64,000 nucleotides of DNA, taken from contig NZ_JARVRH010000006.1 of NCBI RefSeq assembly GCF_030209755.1, forward strand, positions 143,770-207,769. Reading direction: 5' to 3'. The notes under the pieces were generated by a model that saw only the letters and a list, made by a program, of their open reading frames with translations, ran no database searches and was not told where the DNA came from. Positions within the stretch are counted from its first letter, which is position 1, and each line of letters begins with the position of its first letter. Below, one piece after another: positions 36,326-45,618 of the stretch. Both the position numbers and the translations under genes were made by a program. Source of the DNA: Arthrobacter sp. efr-133-TYG-118 (GTDB taxonomy: Bacteria > Actinomycetota > Actinomycetes > Actinomycetales > Micrococcaceae).

Positions 36326-38010
36326 CCTCCGTTTCGCCGGTCCTAAGTGTTAGGGACCTAAGGGTCGCTTACCGTACGGCTCGCGGAGAGTTGCCCGCCG
36401 TGAGGGGAGTCACCCTTAGTCTCCGTCACGGTGAAATCGTCGCCGTCGTCGGGGAATCAGGCTCAGGGAAGAGCACTTTGGCGCAAGCTATTATCGGGCT
36501 CCTCGCGCCTGGGGGTGTCGTAACCGGCGGCTCTGTGCTTCTTGGTGATCTTGACTTAAGTGCGTTGAGTGAACCTGAAATGACGAAAATTCGCGGCAAG
36601 GGCATTGGACTCATTCCTCAGGATCCGATGCTTTCACTGAACCCGCTCCGCCGGGTAGGTGACCAGGTGCAGGAAGCTCTGCTAGTTCACGGCACCGTTC
36701 CGAAGAGTGAGTCGGCGGCCCACGCCATCGAGCTTCTTCGGGAGGCAGGACTCCGAGAACCTGAAATCCGTGCCAACCAGTACCCCCACGAATTGTCCGG
36801 GGGAATGCGCCAGCGGGTCCTCATTGCGATTGCTTTCTCATGCAGACCACGAGTTGTTATAGCAGACGAACCAACAAGTGCCCTCGATGTGACAGTTCAA
36901 AAGAGAATTTTGGACAGCATCGGCAAGATCACGCAACAGTTCGGGACTGCTGTTCTCATGATCACACATGATCTCGGGGTGGCCGCGGATAGGGCGGATC
37001 GCATCATTGTCATGTGCAGAGGAGAGATCGTTGAACAGGGAAAGACCGCTGACATACTCTCGAATCCGCAGCATGCATACACCCAAAAGCTCATTGCGGC
37101 CGCTCCCGGCTTCACGGACGATGATCTACTCGCCTCCGATTCCAATCGGGCCGACATCGAGGAAGTTCCGCTGCTTCGGGTTACGGGCTTGGTCAAACAG
37201 TTCCGAGTTCACGAACCAGGCCACAAACCCGGATCAATCCGGGCAGTAGACCGAGTGAGCTTTGACCTTCATAAGGGCCGGACGGTCGGCATCGTGGGCG
37301 AATCGGGATCGGGCAAGTCGACCACTGCCCGTCTGATCATGCGGCTCGACACACCGACTGAGGGCATCATAGAAATCAACGGCCAAGATATTAGCCGGTT
37401 GAGGGGCGCTGGGCTGCGCCAGATGCGCCGGCACATGCAGCTGGTTTACCAAAGCCCGTACGGTTCCCTGAACCCGAGGTTTTCGGTCGGGAAAGTTATT
37501 GAGGAACCGCTGCGTGAATTTGGCTTGGGGAATGCTCGCTGGAGACGCAACCGAGTCACCGAACTCCTAGATCTGGTCTCCCTCCCTGCCTCATACGCTG
37601 ACCACAAGGCCGGCGAACTATCAGGTGGTCAAAGGCAAAGGATTGCTATTGCTCGCGCCTTGGCGATAGAACCCGAACTCGTCGTGTGTGACGAGCCTGT
37701 CTCGGCACTTGATGTCTCGGTTCAGGCGCAGATCCTCGAACTTCTCGTGCGGCTTCAAAGGGAACTCGGTCTTAGTTACGTCTTCATTTCCCATGACCTT
37801 GCTGTCGTTCGCCAAGTTTGCCAGGACGTCATCGTCATGCAGCAAGGCGTTGCTGTTGAGTCGGGGCCCACAGGAATTGTGTTCGACGATCCGCAACACC
37901 CATACACGAAAGAACTGATCGCGGCCATCCCCGGCCGTGTCGCACTGGGACACGACGCTGGTTCGTCCCTTGTGCCATCACTAGAAGCAACCATGAAAGG
38001 TACATCGTGA
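36322..38010 (+). CDS. fused DppD-DppF ABC transporter ATPase
   Basis: A 562-residue protein with two complete ATPase domains. Domain 1 has [24 protein letters not shown] and [11 protein letters not shown]. Domain 2, after residue ~275, has [24 protein letters not shown] and [11 protein letters not shown]. Both halves look catalytically competent. Peptide-type systems often use two separate ATPases, so this is the fused arrangement. It overlaps both neighbours by 4 nt. Confidence 0.95.
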   Translation: MTSVSPVLSVRDLRVAYRTARGELPAVRGVTLSLRHGEIVAVVGESGSGKSTLAQAIIGLLAPGGVVTGGSVLLGDLDLSALSEPEMTKIRGKGIGLIPQDPMLSLNPLRRVGDQVQEALLVHGTVPKSESAAHAIELLREAGLREPEIRANQYPHELSGGMRQRVLIAIAFSCRPRVVIADEPTSALDVTVQKRILDSIGKITQQFGTAVLMITHDLGVAADRADRIIVMCRGEIVEQGKTADILSNPQHAYTQKLIAAAPGFTDDDLLASDSNRADIEEVPLLRVTGLVKQFRVHEPGHKPGSIRAVDRVSFDLHKGRTVGIVGESGSGKSTTARLIMRLDTPTEGIIEINGQDISRLRGAGLRQMRRHMQLVYQSPYGSLNPRFSVGKVIEEPLREFGLGNARWRRNRVTELLDLVSLPASYADHKAGELSGGQRQRIAIARALAIEPELVVCDEPVSALDVSVQAQILELLVRLQRELGLSYVFISHDLAVVRQVCQDVIVMQQGVAVESGPTGIVFDDPQHPYTKELIAAIPGRVALGHDAGSSLVPSLEATMKGTS

Positions 38011-39617
38011 ATTCGAATCCACTGGTGAAGGAGCGGGCTCGGAAGCGTTTCGCGCTCATCGTTCCGGCAGTCGTCCTGGCCTCGGTCCTCGTGTCGTGTT
38101 CCGCGGCCGGCCCCCAACAGTCAATAGCCACAGGGGGGACTCCCGTGCCAGGCGGAACTCTTCGAATGACTATCGGAGCGGACGAGGGCTGCGTCGACCC
38201 TCAGCAGAGTCTGGGAAGAACACAACTCGTTGTGGGCCGTGCCATGGCCGACTCCCTCGTGTATCAGGAGCCGGACTCCGGTAAATTTCAACCGTGGCTC
38301 GCCGATTCCTGGACCATTTCGCCTGACGGAAAGAGCTACACCTTCACGCTCCGCAACAATGTCACCTTTAGTGACGGCACGTCCTTGACCGCCCAGACGG
38401 TCAAGGACAACCTCGACGCGATAGTTGCTCTCGGCGCGAAAGCCCGATTGGCGTCAACATATCTCGTTGGCTATTCAGGAACTACCGTCCTCAGCGACCT
38501 CGTCGCGCAAGTCAATTTCACCAGTCCAAACGCAGCATTTCTCCAGGCGGTGTCGACACCGTCGATGGGGTTGATTTCCAGCAAGTCGACGTCGCTGAGC
38601 CAAGCTGACCGCTGCCTGGGGCGCATCAGTGGTTCCGGACCATTCGTCCTTAATAGCTACGAACACAATCAGCTCCAGAAACTCACGAAGCGGAGGGACT
38701 ATAACTGGGCGCCCAAGGCGATGCATCAAGGTGCCGCCTACGTAGATAGCGTCGAAATCAGCATCGTTCCCGAGAGTGGTGTCCGAACAGGAAGTTTAGG
38801 CAGCGGGCAGAGTGATTTGATGATGGAAGTATCAAAGGCTGACGTCGCCACGCTGAAGGCGTCCGCATTGCCAATCGAATCCCGCTCGAACCCGGGCATT
38901 CCCCAGGAACTCTTCGTCAATCCGACCAAGGGCGTGCTCACTGACATCGCTGTGCGCCAAGCACTCCAGCTCGGCGTGGACCGGTCCACCATCGTGAAAG
39001 CGACCCTTACCGAGTACAACACGGTCGCGACCGGAGCGCTTTCATCGACGACGCCCGGCTTTGTGGACCTGAGCGCAGAGATGGGCTACAACCCGGACAA
39101 GGCAGCGAAAATCCTTCAAGACGCCGGATGGGTGCCCGGACCTGACGGCATTCGTGTGAAAAATGGTCAGCGCCTGACAATGACCTTGCTTTACGGGTCG
39201 CAGCTCTACGGCCCCCTGGTACCCCTCATGGAACTCGCGCAGGCCAACCTGGCCAAAATCGGTGTCGGGGTCACCCTTCGCCCGCTCCCGGATGCCGACG
39301 CGAATGCTGCCTGGGCCAAAGGCGACTATGAGCTTCGATTCTCCGGCCTCACCCGGGGAGACCCCGATGCGCTCCGCACCGCATACTTCGGCCTCGATCC
39401 GAAACTGGACAAGCTGCTGATCGCCCAGGCATCGGAGAGCAACATTGAATCCCGGATGAAGATTGTCGCCGATGTCCAGAGCTACGTGATTTCGAACGGC
39501 ATTTCGGTCCCGCTTAACGAACTCAGTCTTCCGCTCGCTCACCAGCCGACTGTCAGAAATATTTCCTTCACCGCCGATTCGCTGTTGTTGCTCCACGAGA
39601 TCTCGATGAATCAATAG
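38007..39617 (+). CDS. family 5 extracellular solute-binding lipoprotein
   Basis: A 536-residue SBP_bac_5 protein. The signal has a basic N-terminus, a hydrophobic core and LVSC with Cys31 as the lipid site. Family features include [31 protein letters not shown] and the terminal peptide-binding lobe. It starts at a GTG overlapping the ATPase stop. Such proteins bind peptides, nickel, opines or oligosaccharides; the downstream peptidase-like and amidohydrolase genes favour an amide-containing ligand. Confidence 0.93.
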   Translation: MNSNPLVKERARKRFALIVPAVVLASVLVSCSAAGPQQSIATGGTPVPGGTLRMTIGADEGCVDPQQSLGRTQLVVGRAMADSLVYQEPDSGKFQPWLADSWTISPDGKSYTFTLRNNVTFSDGTSLTAQTVKDNLDAIVALGAKARLASTYLVGYSGTTVLSDLVAQVNFTSPNAAFLQAVSTPSMGLISSKSTSLSQADRCLGRISGSGPFVLNSYEHNQLQKLTKRRDYNWAPKAMHQGAAYVDSVEISIVPESGVRTGSLGSGQSDLMMEVSKADVATLKASALPIESRSNPGIPQELFVNPTKGVLTDIAVRQALQLGVDRSTIVKATLTEYNTVATGALSSTTPGFVDLSAEMGYNPDKAAKILQDAGWVPGPDGIRVKNGQRLTMTLLYGSQLYGPLVPLMELAQANLAKIGVGVTLRPLPDADANAAWAKGDYELRFSGLTRGDPDALRTAYFGLDPKLDKLLIAQASESNIESRMKIVADVQSYVISNGISVPLNELSLPLAHQPTVRNISFTADSLLLLHEISMNQ

Positions 39618-39627
39618 CCGTCCACCC

Positions 39628-39669
39628 GCTGTTCCGGGGGCGTCCTCTCGCAGCCGCTCCCGGAACAGC
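39628..39669 (+). terminator. hairpin between transporter and catabolic genes
   Basis: A perfect 11-bp stem GCTGTTCCGGG / CCCGGAACAGC with a 20-nt loop begins 11 nt after the solute-binding protein stop. No U-tract follows. It may be a partial terminator or a transcript-stabilising structure that sets transporter and enzyme levels apart. Confidence 0.55.
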
Positions 39670-39723
39670 CTGCATGCAGCCACTCGCCTAAGGCCTGGAT
39701 CCGACCCCGCCGGAAACCAACCC

Positions 39724-40803
39724 ATGAAAGGAAGCCTAACTTTGCATTTGAATGACTACGCAGTTCTCGGTGCAGGCGCCATAGGCGGCACCTTGGCGCA
39801 CACGCTCGCGAGTGCAGGGCACAACGTGACGCTAATTGACTCAGACGAGGCCCACATCCGCGCTATCCGCGAACGCGGACTCGATTTGGTTTCCGCTGAC
39901 GGCGCTTCGGACGGGCTGCGGATGCACCGGGCCGTTAGCACCTCCGAGGTGGATGCCAGCGGGATCAATCTGGGGCTGGATCGGGTCTTCCTGGCGACCA
40001 AGGCCCAACATGTTGCCGGCGCCGCAGAATGGCTCGCCCCGCATCTGTCAACGGAGGCTACCGTCGTGCTGTGCCAAAACAGTGACACCTTCGACGCCGC
40101 GGGGCTATGGATTGACTCTGACCGAATTGCATCGGCATTTGTCAATTTCGCCGCGGATGTTCTCGGCCCTGGATCCATCCGGGTGGGCGGCCCTGGTGCG
40201 CTTGTACTGGGTGAACACCACGGACCCCCGAGCCCACGCATTCTCTCTTTGGTGGATGATCTGGCAGGCATTGGCGATGTTACGGCCACCGACAACATCA
40301 CCGGCTATTTATGGTCGAAAAGGGGTATCGCCGCAATCCTGACGGCCACCGCGCTGGTGGACGAGCATGTCTCCGTTGTCATCGATTCTTCTCGCGAAGT
40401 AATGGCAGAACTAGCCACGGAGGTCTACGCCGTCGCAGACACCCAAGGTGTCCGCCTAATGCCCCTCGACGGGATCACTCCCGATCACCTGCAGACGACG
40501 GCGGAAGCCCCCGCCCGGGATGAGGCCTTTGACCGTCTTGTAGCCTTCACGGGTTCAATGCCCGGAAAGTCCCGCAGCGGAGTCTTTCGCGATATCGCGG
40601 TTCGGCGGAGGCCAACGGAAGCCCGTCCTGACTTGCTTTCACTGCTCCAGCTCGCCCAGGACGTTGGCCTCAGGACACCCTATCTCGAACGTCTCACCTG
40701 GCTCATCGGCGAACTGGAAACCGGAGCCCGCAACTTTGGACACCACAACCTCACAGAACTCGCCTCGGGCACAACCGGGGCTCGGACAGCATCCCATTAT
40801 TAG
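39724..40803 (+). CDS. ketopantoate reductase (PanE/ApbA)-like dehydrogenase
   Basis: A 359-residue member of the PanE/ApbA family. The NADP motif GAGAIGG lies near residue 17, and an Asp in TLIDSDEAHI ends beta-strand 2. The second domain has the helical FRDIAVRRRPTE segment with the usual catalytic Lys in YLWSKRGIAAIL. Housekeeping PanE is unlikely in a catabolic operon, so a 2-oxoacid or ketone reduction or oxidation of a pathway intermediate is proposed. ATG 39724 is used; TTG 39742 has the better ribosome site (AAAGGAAG). Confidence 0.85.
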   Translation: MKGSLTLHLNDYAVLGAGAIGGTLAHTLASAGHNVTLIDSDEAHIRAIRERGLDLVSADGASDGLRMHRAVSTSEVDASGINLGLDRVFLATKAQHVAGAAEWLAPHLSTEATVVLCQNSDTFDAAGLWIDSDRIASAFVNFAADVLGPGSIRVGGPGALVLGEHHGPPSPRILSLVDDLAGIGDVTATDNITGYLWSKRGIAAILTATALVDEHVSVVIDSSREVMAELATEVYAVADTQGVRLMPLDGITPDHLQTTAEAPARDEAFDRLVAFTGSMPGKSRSGVFRDIAVRRRPTEARPDLLSLLQLAQDVGLRTPYLERLTWLIGELETGARNFGHHNLTELASGTTGARTASHY

Positions 40804-40815
40804 GAGAGTCAGCAA

Positions 40816-42006
40816 ATGTCAGCTCAGCTAGCCACCGGACGACAGGCAGAGAAACCCCGCAAGGTCGACGACAAGATGCGCTTTGGGGTCATGTACCCGA
40901 ACTCGCCCTCGCCGAGCGTGACCTCGGGCGTCGTCGCTGCCGCTAACCCTGACGTGCTCGACATCGACGCGCATATTGCATTCGCCAGGGCGTCCGAGGA
41001 CGCCGGCGTCGATTTCGTTTTCTTCGCCGACGGCTACACGAACCACGGCCCGGACAATGCGCGGGTTGGTCACGGTGAACCTTGTATTTCCGCACCAGTG
41101 TGGGCGCCGATCGTCATGGCCGCGACGGATCACGTCGGCGTCGTGACCACTATGCATGCCCGGTATATCTCCCCAGTAGTACTCGCACGGCTTGGTGCCA
41201 ACTTGGACGTGGTCAGCGGTGGGCGCTGGGGGTGGAACATCGTACCCGGCTCCAAGGGATCCGAGGCGAGTCTATTCGGACTTACCGACGATATTGACCA
41301 TGATGAGCGGTACGCCGTTGTCTCTGAAACTCTGGAGGCCGTGAGGACCCTTTGGGGAGCTCGTGGCGAACCAATCAAATTTGATGGGAAGTACTACCAA
41401 CTGGAGGGAACTCCACGCGGGCCATATCCCGTGCAGCAGTCACCTCTCATATTCAACGCAGGAGTTTCAGCCGCTGGACAGGAGTTCATCTCAAAGAGCG
41501 CTGACTACGCATTCTTCGCGGTTGTTGACGATCTCACGAAGGTGAAGGCGACAGTGGACCAAGTCGGCGACAAGACCGAGGCGGCCGGACGCAATCGGCT
41601 TGAGGTCGGCCTCGCCGGATCCGTCGGAATCTGCATTGGCAAGACCAGCTCCCAAGCGCAGGAAAAGTTCCAATGGGTAAAGGACTCGCTTGACATGGAT
41701 GCTGCCCGTGGCTGGGCAAAAGGCTTTCTGGGAGGCAGCCAAACGTATCAAGACAACTTCGGCTCCCAACTCGACGAGGCTGCAAGGAAAATCGGCATCG
41801 CCGCAGGAAGCAAGGTGCTCGTCGGGACAGCCGAGGAAGTGGCCGAGCAGTTCATGGAGATTCACAGAGTGACCGGACTGCGGGGATTCATGCTCATCAC
41901 CCTGCTCTGGAACCCGGAAGAAATTTCGGCCATGAAGGACGTGTTCCCCTATCTGGAAAAGGCGGGCCTCTGGGAGTCACCGGAATCGCGTGGGTGGTCA
42001 TGGTGA
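40816..42006 (+). CDS. RutA-like LLM-class flavin-dependent monooxygenase
   Basis: A 396-residue luciferase-like monooxygenase. The segment HARYISPVVLARLGANLDVVSGGRWGWNIVPG is characteristic of the RutA/nitrilotriacetate monooxygenase group, here spelled in parts: ARYISPVVLARLGANLD and SGGRWGWNIVPGSKG. Enzymes of this group use FMNH2 from a separate reductase; RutA opens the uracil ring and related enzymes cleave C-S, C-Cl or pyridine ring bonds. The reductase is most likely the protein at 45619. GAGAG precedes the ATG, 12 nt after the previous stop. Confidence 0.92.
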   Translation: MSAQLATGRQAEKPRKVDDKMRFGVMYPNSPSPSVTSGVVAAANPDVLDIDAHIAFARASEDAGVDFVFFADGYTNHGPDNARVGHGEPCISAPVWAPIVMAATDHVGVVTTMHARYISPVVLARLGANLDVVSGGRWGWNIVPGSKGSEASLFGLTDDIDHDERYAVVSETLEAVRTLWGARGEPIKFDGKYYQLEGTPRGPYPVQQSPLIFNAGVSAAGQEFISKSADYAFFAVVDDLTKVKATVDQVGDKTEAAGRNRLEVGLAGSVGICIGKTSSQAQEKFQWVKDSLDMDAARGWAKGFLGGSQTYQDNFGSQLDEAARKIGIAAGSKVLVGTAEEVAEQFMEIHRVTGLRGFMLITLLWNPEEISAMKDVFPYLEKAGLWESPESRGWSW

Positions 42007-43097
42007 GTGGCGCGCCAATGAATCGGTTTTCCGACGCGCAGAACGAGGCTCGCATGTCGCGGGGGGCGGCGAACCGCGATATTTTGAAGGCGATTGACGT
42101 GCACACCCACTACGTGCCGCAGGGCTACCGTGACGCGTTGGCCAGGGCAGGTATCACGCATCCGGATGGCTTTCATGGCGGCATTCCTGCTTGGTCCGAC
42201 GAGGCTCAGCTCGCCCAAATGGACCGATTTGGCATCGAGACGGCGATAGTATCCCTCTCGACGCCGGGCGTCAGGCTCGCAGGGGTCGATACCGCCGCTG
42301 TCGCGCGGTCCGCCAATGAGGCAGGCGCGGGACTTGCGGCAACATACCCCGGCCGGTTCGGCTTTCTGGCTGCGTTGCCCGTTCCTGACGTCGAAGCTTC
42401 CCTTGCCGAAATCGCGTATGCCTTCGATGAGTTTGGAGCCTGGGGCGTCTCTCTGCTGACCCACACAGAAGGGGTCTACTTGGGAGATCCGAGACTTGAA
42501 CCCATCATGGAAGAACTGGGACGACGCAATGCCCGGCTCCTTATCCATCCGACTGAACCAGCGGTGGTTGTCCCCGGGGTTATGAACGAGTGGTCACGGT
42601 CGATGTATGAGTTCTTTTTCGACTCCACGCGAGCCATCACAAACCTGATCTTTTCGGGCACACTTTCGCGGCACCCGGGCATACGGGTGATTATTCCGCA
42701 TGCCGGGGCCGCGATACCAGCGCTGGCCCAGCGCATTGAGCGCAACGTGTGGCGGGCGAATTCCGGCCTGTCCTACGACGCCGAACGCATCCCCGGCTAC
42801 ATTGAAACACTTGAGCGCTGTTACTTCGATCTCGCAGGAAGCGTTCTGCCACACCAGATCGCTTCGCTTCAGGCCCTGGTTCCCGATACCAACATCGTGT
42901 ATGGCAGCGACTTCCCCTTTACCAACACCCCTATGGGGGCGGAGCTGAATGCCGACCTCCGCGGCACGGACCTACTGACAAGCGACCAAAAGCGCGCGTA
43001 CCTCCGGGACAACGCCATTCGACTGTTCCCTCAACTCAGTGATTATCAAACTCCAGCCTGTACCCAAGAAAAGAAAACCGATGCCCTCAACGCGTAA
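42000..43097 (+). CDS. ACMSD-type amidohydrolase (probable decarboxylase or hydrolase), copy 2
   Basis: An amidohydrolase of about 365 residues. Metal residues are in DVHTHYVPQ near the N-terminus, LLIHPTEPA, VIIPHAGAAIP and YGSDFPF. It is a paralog of the enzyme at 20779, with shared SLSTPGV and GxYLGDxRLE segments. Several starts are possible between 41994 and 42054; ATG 42000 overlaps the preceding stop. In this operon it may decarboxylate an acid or cleave an amide of the ring-opened product. Confidence 0.88.
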   Translation: MVSGAPMNRFSDAQNEARMSRGAANRDILKAIDVHTHYVPQGYRDALARAGITHPDGFHGGIPAWSDEAQLAQMDRFGIETAIVSLSTPGVRLAGVDTAAVARSANEAGAGLAATYPGRFGFLAALPVPDVEASLAEIAYAFDEFGAWGVSLLTHTEGVYLGDPRLEPIMEELGRRNARLLIHPTEPAVVVPGVMNEWSRSMYEFFFDSTRAITNLIFSGTLSRHPGIRVIIPHAGAAIPALAQRIERNVWRANSGLSYDAERIPGYIETLERCYFDLAGSVLPHQIASLQALVPDTNIVYGSDFPFTNTPMGAELNADLRGTDLLTSDQKRAYLRDNAIRLFPQLSDYQTPACTQEKKTDALNA

Positions 43098-44346
43098 TTT
43101 CAATCAGGCTTCCGGGTACGCCGGTTACCGATCCTTCGACTACCTCTCGCCCGGGGTCGACTACCGCCCCTATGAGTGGACATCGGAAATCGACCGCCTG
43201 CCGCTGTACGATTTGGGGCTTTCGCCTGAGCAGGCAGCCCATGCAGAGGATCTTCTGCAGAACAATCTGGTGATCAGCCTGCACGACCATCCCCAGGTTT
43301 TCCCCAAGGACATGTCCAAGGCCGTCGAGTACGGTCAGAGCGGACGATACCCGGTCGGTTATGAGGGCTTGTCATACTCCGGGATGGATGTTGTTTTTGA
43401 CAATCTGGCAGGACCTACCGGCTGCATCATGAGTCACTACAGCTGGACCTGGGCCGATGTGGCCTATGACATTGGGCATCGTCTCGCGGACATCGCCCAC
43501 CAGGACTTCGTGCGCATCGTGCGGACGGTCGACGACATCAAGGCCATTGCTGGCTCCGGACACCTCGGCTGGGTGCTAGCGCTAGAAGCAGCCAGCATGA
43601 TTGACAACGACATTGACCGCATTGACATCCTGCATGGCTGGGGCGTCCGCCAGATGGGACTGGTTTACAACGAGAGCAACCTATTGGGCGGAGGCCTGAA
43701 AGAATCCTCCGACGGCGGCTTGACACGCTTCGGTCACCGAGTGGTGGAACGAATGAATAAACTCGGCATGTCAATCGACCTCTCCCACGCAGGAGACCGC
43801 ACATCGATTGACACCATCGCAGCTTCCGAGGCTCCAGTCATGATCACCCATGCCGGAGCACGCGGCGTTTGGCCCAGCGAGCGGATGAAACCCGACCACG
43901 TCCTGAAAGCGCTTGCGGAAGCCGGTGGACTGCTGGGAATCGAGGCCGCCCCGAACTCCACGATGTCCCCCGATCACGAGGCCCACACGATCGAATCAGT
44001 GATGCAGCACTTTGAGTACTGCGCCAACCTCATGGGCATCGATAACGTGACCTTCGGGCCCGACACCCTCTATGCAGACCACGCCAAGATCCACACTGAA
44101 TTCTCTACTCTGTTCGGAGCGAACGTCGACGCCGTCGAGCCGGCCTCGGAGCCAGCCCCCCTGACTCGTGTTGGCGTCCAGCCAATTTCGGCAACGAAAT
44201 CCGAATACTGCGCAGGATTCGAAAACCCGACAGAGAACTTTCGCAATGCGATTGGCTGGATGCTAAAGCAAGGGTACTCCGACGACGACATTCGCAAGGT
44301 CGCCGGCGGAAACACTCTTCGGGTGCTCGGGCAGACCTGGCGTTGA
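43081..44346 (+). CDS. membrane dipeptidase (renal dipeptidase, M19) family enzyme
   Basis: A 421-residue M19-family metallohydrolase. Zinc ligands are in SLHDHPQVF, ALEAASM (bridging Glu), IDLSHAGDR and ITHAGARGV, and the last Asp in TFGPDTLYADH. M19 enzymes hydrolyse dipeptides, dehydropeptides and some beta-lactams. There is no signal peptide, so it is cytoplasmic despite the family name. ATG 43081 overlaps the end of the amidohydrolase by 17 nt. It suggests that the imported molecule has a peptide-like bond. Confidence 0.9.
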   Translation: MPSTRNFNQASGYAGYRSFDYLSPGVDYRPYEWTSEIDRLPLYDLGLSPEQAAHAEDLLQNNLVISLHDHPQVFPKDMSKAVEYGQSGRYPVGYEGLSYSGMDVVFDNLAGPTGCIMSHYSWTWADVAYDIGHRLADIAHQDFVRIVRTVDDIKAIAGSGHLGWVLALEAASMIDNDIDRIDILHGWGVRQMGLVYNESNLLGGGLKESSDGGLTRFGHRVVERMNKLGMSIDLSHAGDRTSIDTIAASEAPVMITHAGARGVWPSERMKPDHVLKALAEAGGLLGIEAAPNSTMSPDHEAHTIESVMQHFEYCANLMGIDNVTFGPDTLYADHAKIHTEFSTLFGANVDAVEPASEPAPLTRVGVQPISATKSEYCAGFENPTENFRNAIGWMLKQGYSDDDIRKVAGGNTLRVLGQTWR

Positions 44347-44351
44347 ACGCA

Positions 44352-45575
44352 ATGGATCATGGCTCGCTCCTCTCCAGCGCTCACGCCCTGCTTCCTGAGA
44401 TGCAGGCACTTCGAAGGAAACTTCACCAGCATCCGGAAATCGGCCTCGAGCTTCCAGCGTCCCAAGCACTCATCGTGAAAGCACTCTCGGATTTGGACGC
44501 TGATCTAATCCTGGGCCAGACCTGCAGTTCGGTCATCGCGGTCCTCACCGGATCCCGACCCGGCCCGACCGTAGTCCTACGGGCCGACATGGATGCACTT
44601 CCCATCCAGGAGGCGCCAGGCAGCGAGCCACGATCGCTCACCGAAAACGCCATGCATGCCTGCGGACACGACCTGCATTCGGCCACCCTCGTCGGCGCTG
44701 CCACACTGCTCTCGTCCCGTACCAAGGAAATGTCTGGGCGTGTCGTGCTGGTCTGGCAGCCCGGGGAAGAAGGATACGACGGCATGCAGGTCATGCTGGA
44801 CGAAGGGTTGATGGAGGTGATTGGCGCCGAGGCCGTCGCGACGTATGGTTTGCACGTCTTGGCGGACACGTTCCCGCACCGGGTGTTCTCCGGCCGCGCC
44901 GGGGTCTCCCACGCCACGAGCGCAACATTTCAAATTAAGGTCTCGGGAGTCGGCGGTCACGCGGCTTTCCCGCACGCGGCCGTAGATCCTGTACCCGCAG
45001 CAGCGGAGATCGCCTTGGGTTTGCAGATTCGGTTGACCCGCACGGTAAACATCTTTGACCCAGCGGTAATTACGGTCGGAAGCATACATGGCGGGAACGC
45101 ACCGAACGTAATCCCTGAGTCTGTTGTCCTTGCAGGTACAGTGCGGGCCTTCTCCCAGGCATCGGCCAACCAGTTGCCCGATCTTGTACGGTCACTTGCC
45201 GCCGGCATCGCTTTGGCGCATGGCGTACGTGCCGAGGTTGACTATCGGGAGGGGTACCCCGTCGTCGACAACGACAAAGCCGAGGTGGATCTGCTCCGTG
45301 GGGTGGTCCAGGATCTCCTGGGGACCGAACGGTTTCAGGAGCTTGCCGTGCCTATTCCAGCGGGCGATGACTATTCCCGCTTGATGCAGCTGATCCCCGG
45401 TGCATTCTTTCTGGTGGGCGCTGGAATACCAGACGGGAATGGCCGCCTGCACCCGAACCACTCTGCTGGAGCCAACTTCGACGACGGTGTGATGGGGGAT
45501 GGGGCCGCTGTCCTCGCCGCAGCCGCACTTCGTCGTCTGTCCGACAACTACCGTCCAGATCCATTGCCCCGCTGA
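44352..45575 (+). CDS. M20 family amidohydrolase (hippurate/N-acyl amino acid hydrolase-like)
   Basis: An enzyme of about 407 residues of the M20D group. Metal motifs are LRADMDALPIQE, MHACGHDLHSA, WQPGEEGYDG and GLHVL; the dimerisation domain lies between about residues 180 and 290. It removes acyl or aroyl groups from amino acids. ATG 44352 is used; a TTG at 44343 would overlap the previous stop. It directly follows the dipeptidase, so the two could take apart an N-acyl dipeptide or conjugate. Confidence 0.93.
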   Translation: MDHGSLLSSAHALLPEMQALRRKLHQHPEIGLELPASQALIVKALSDLDADLILGQTCSSVIAVLTGSRPGPTVVLRADMDALPIQEAPGSEPRSLTENAMHACGHDLHSATLVGAATLLSSRTKEMSGRVVLVWQPGEEGYDGMQVMLDEGLMEVIGAEAVATYGLHVLADTFPHRVFSGRAGVSHATSATFQIKVSGVGGHAAFPHAAVDPVPAAAEIALGLQIRLTRTVNIFDPAVITVGSIHGGNAPNVIPESVVLAGTVRAFSQASANQLPDLVRSLAAGIALAHGVRAEVDYREGYPVVDNDKAEVDLLRGVVQDLLGTERFQELAVPIPAGDDYSRLMQLIPGAFFLVGAGIPDGNGRLHPNHSAGANFDDGVMGDGAAVLAAAALRRLSDNYRPDPLPR

Positions 45576-45618
45576 TTCAGCTCCTAACGAATCATCAACC
45601 AAACCAAGGAGAATGCAA

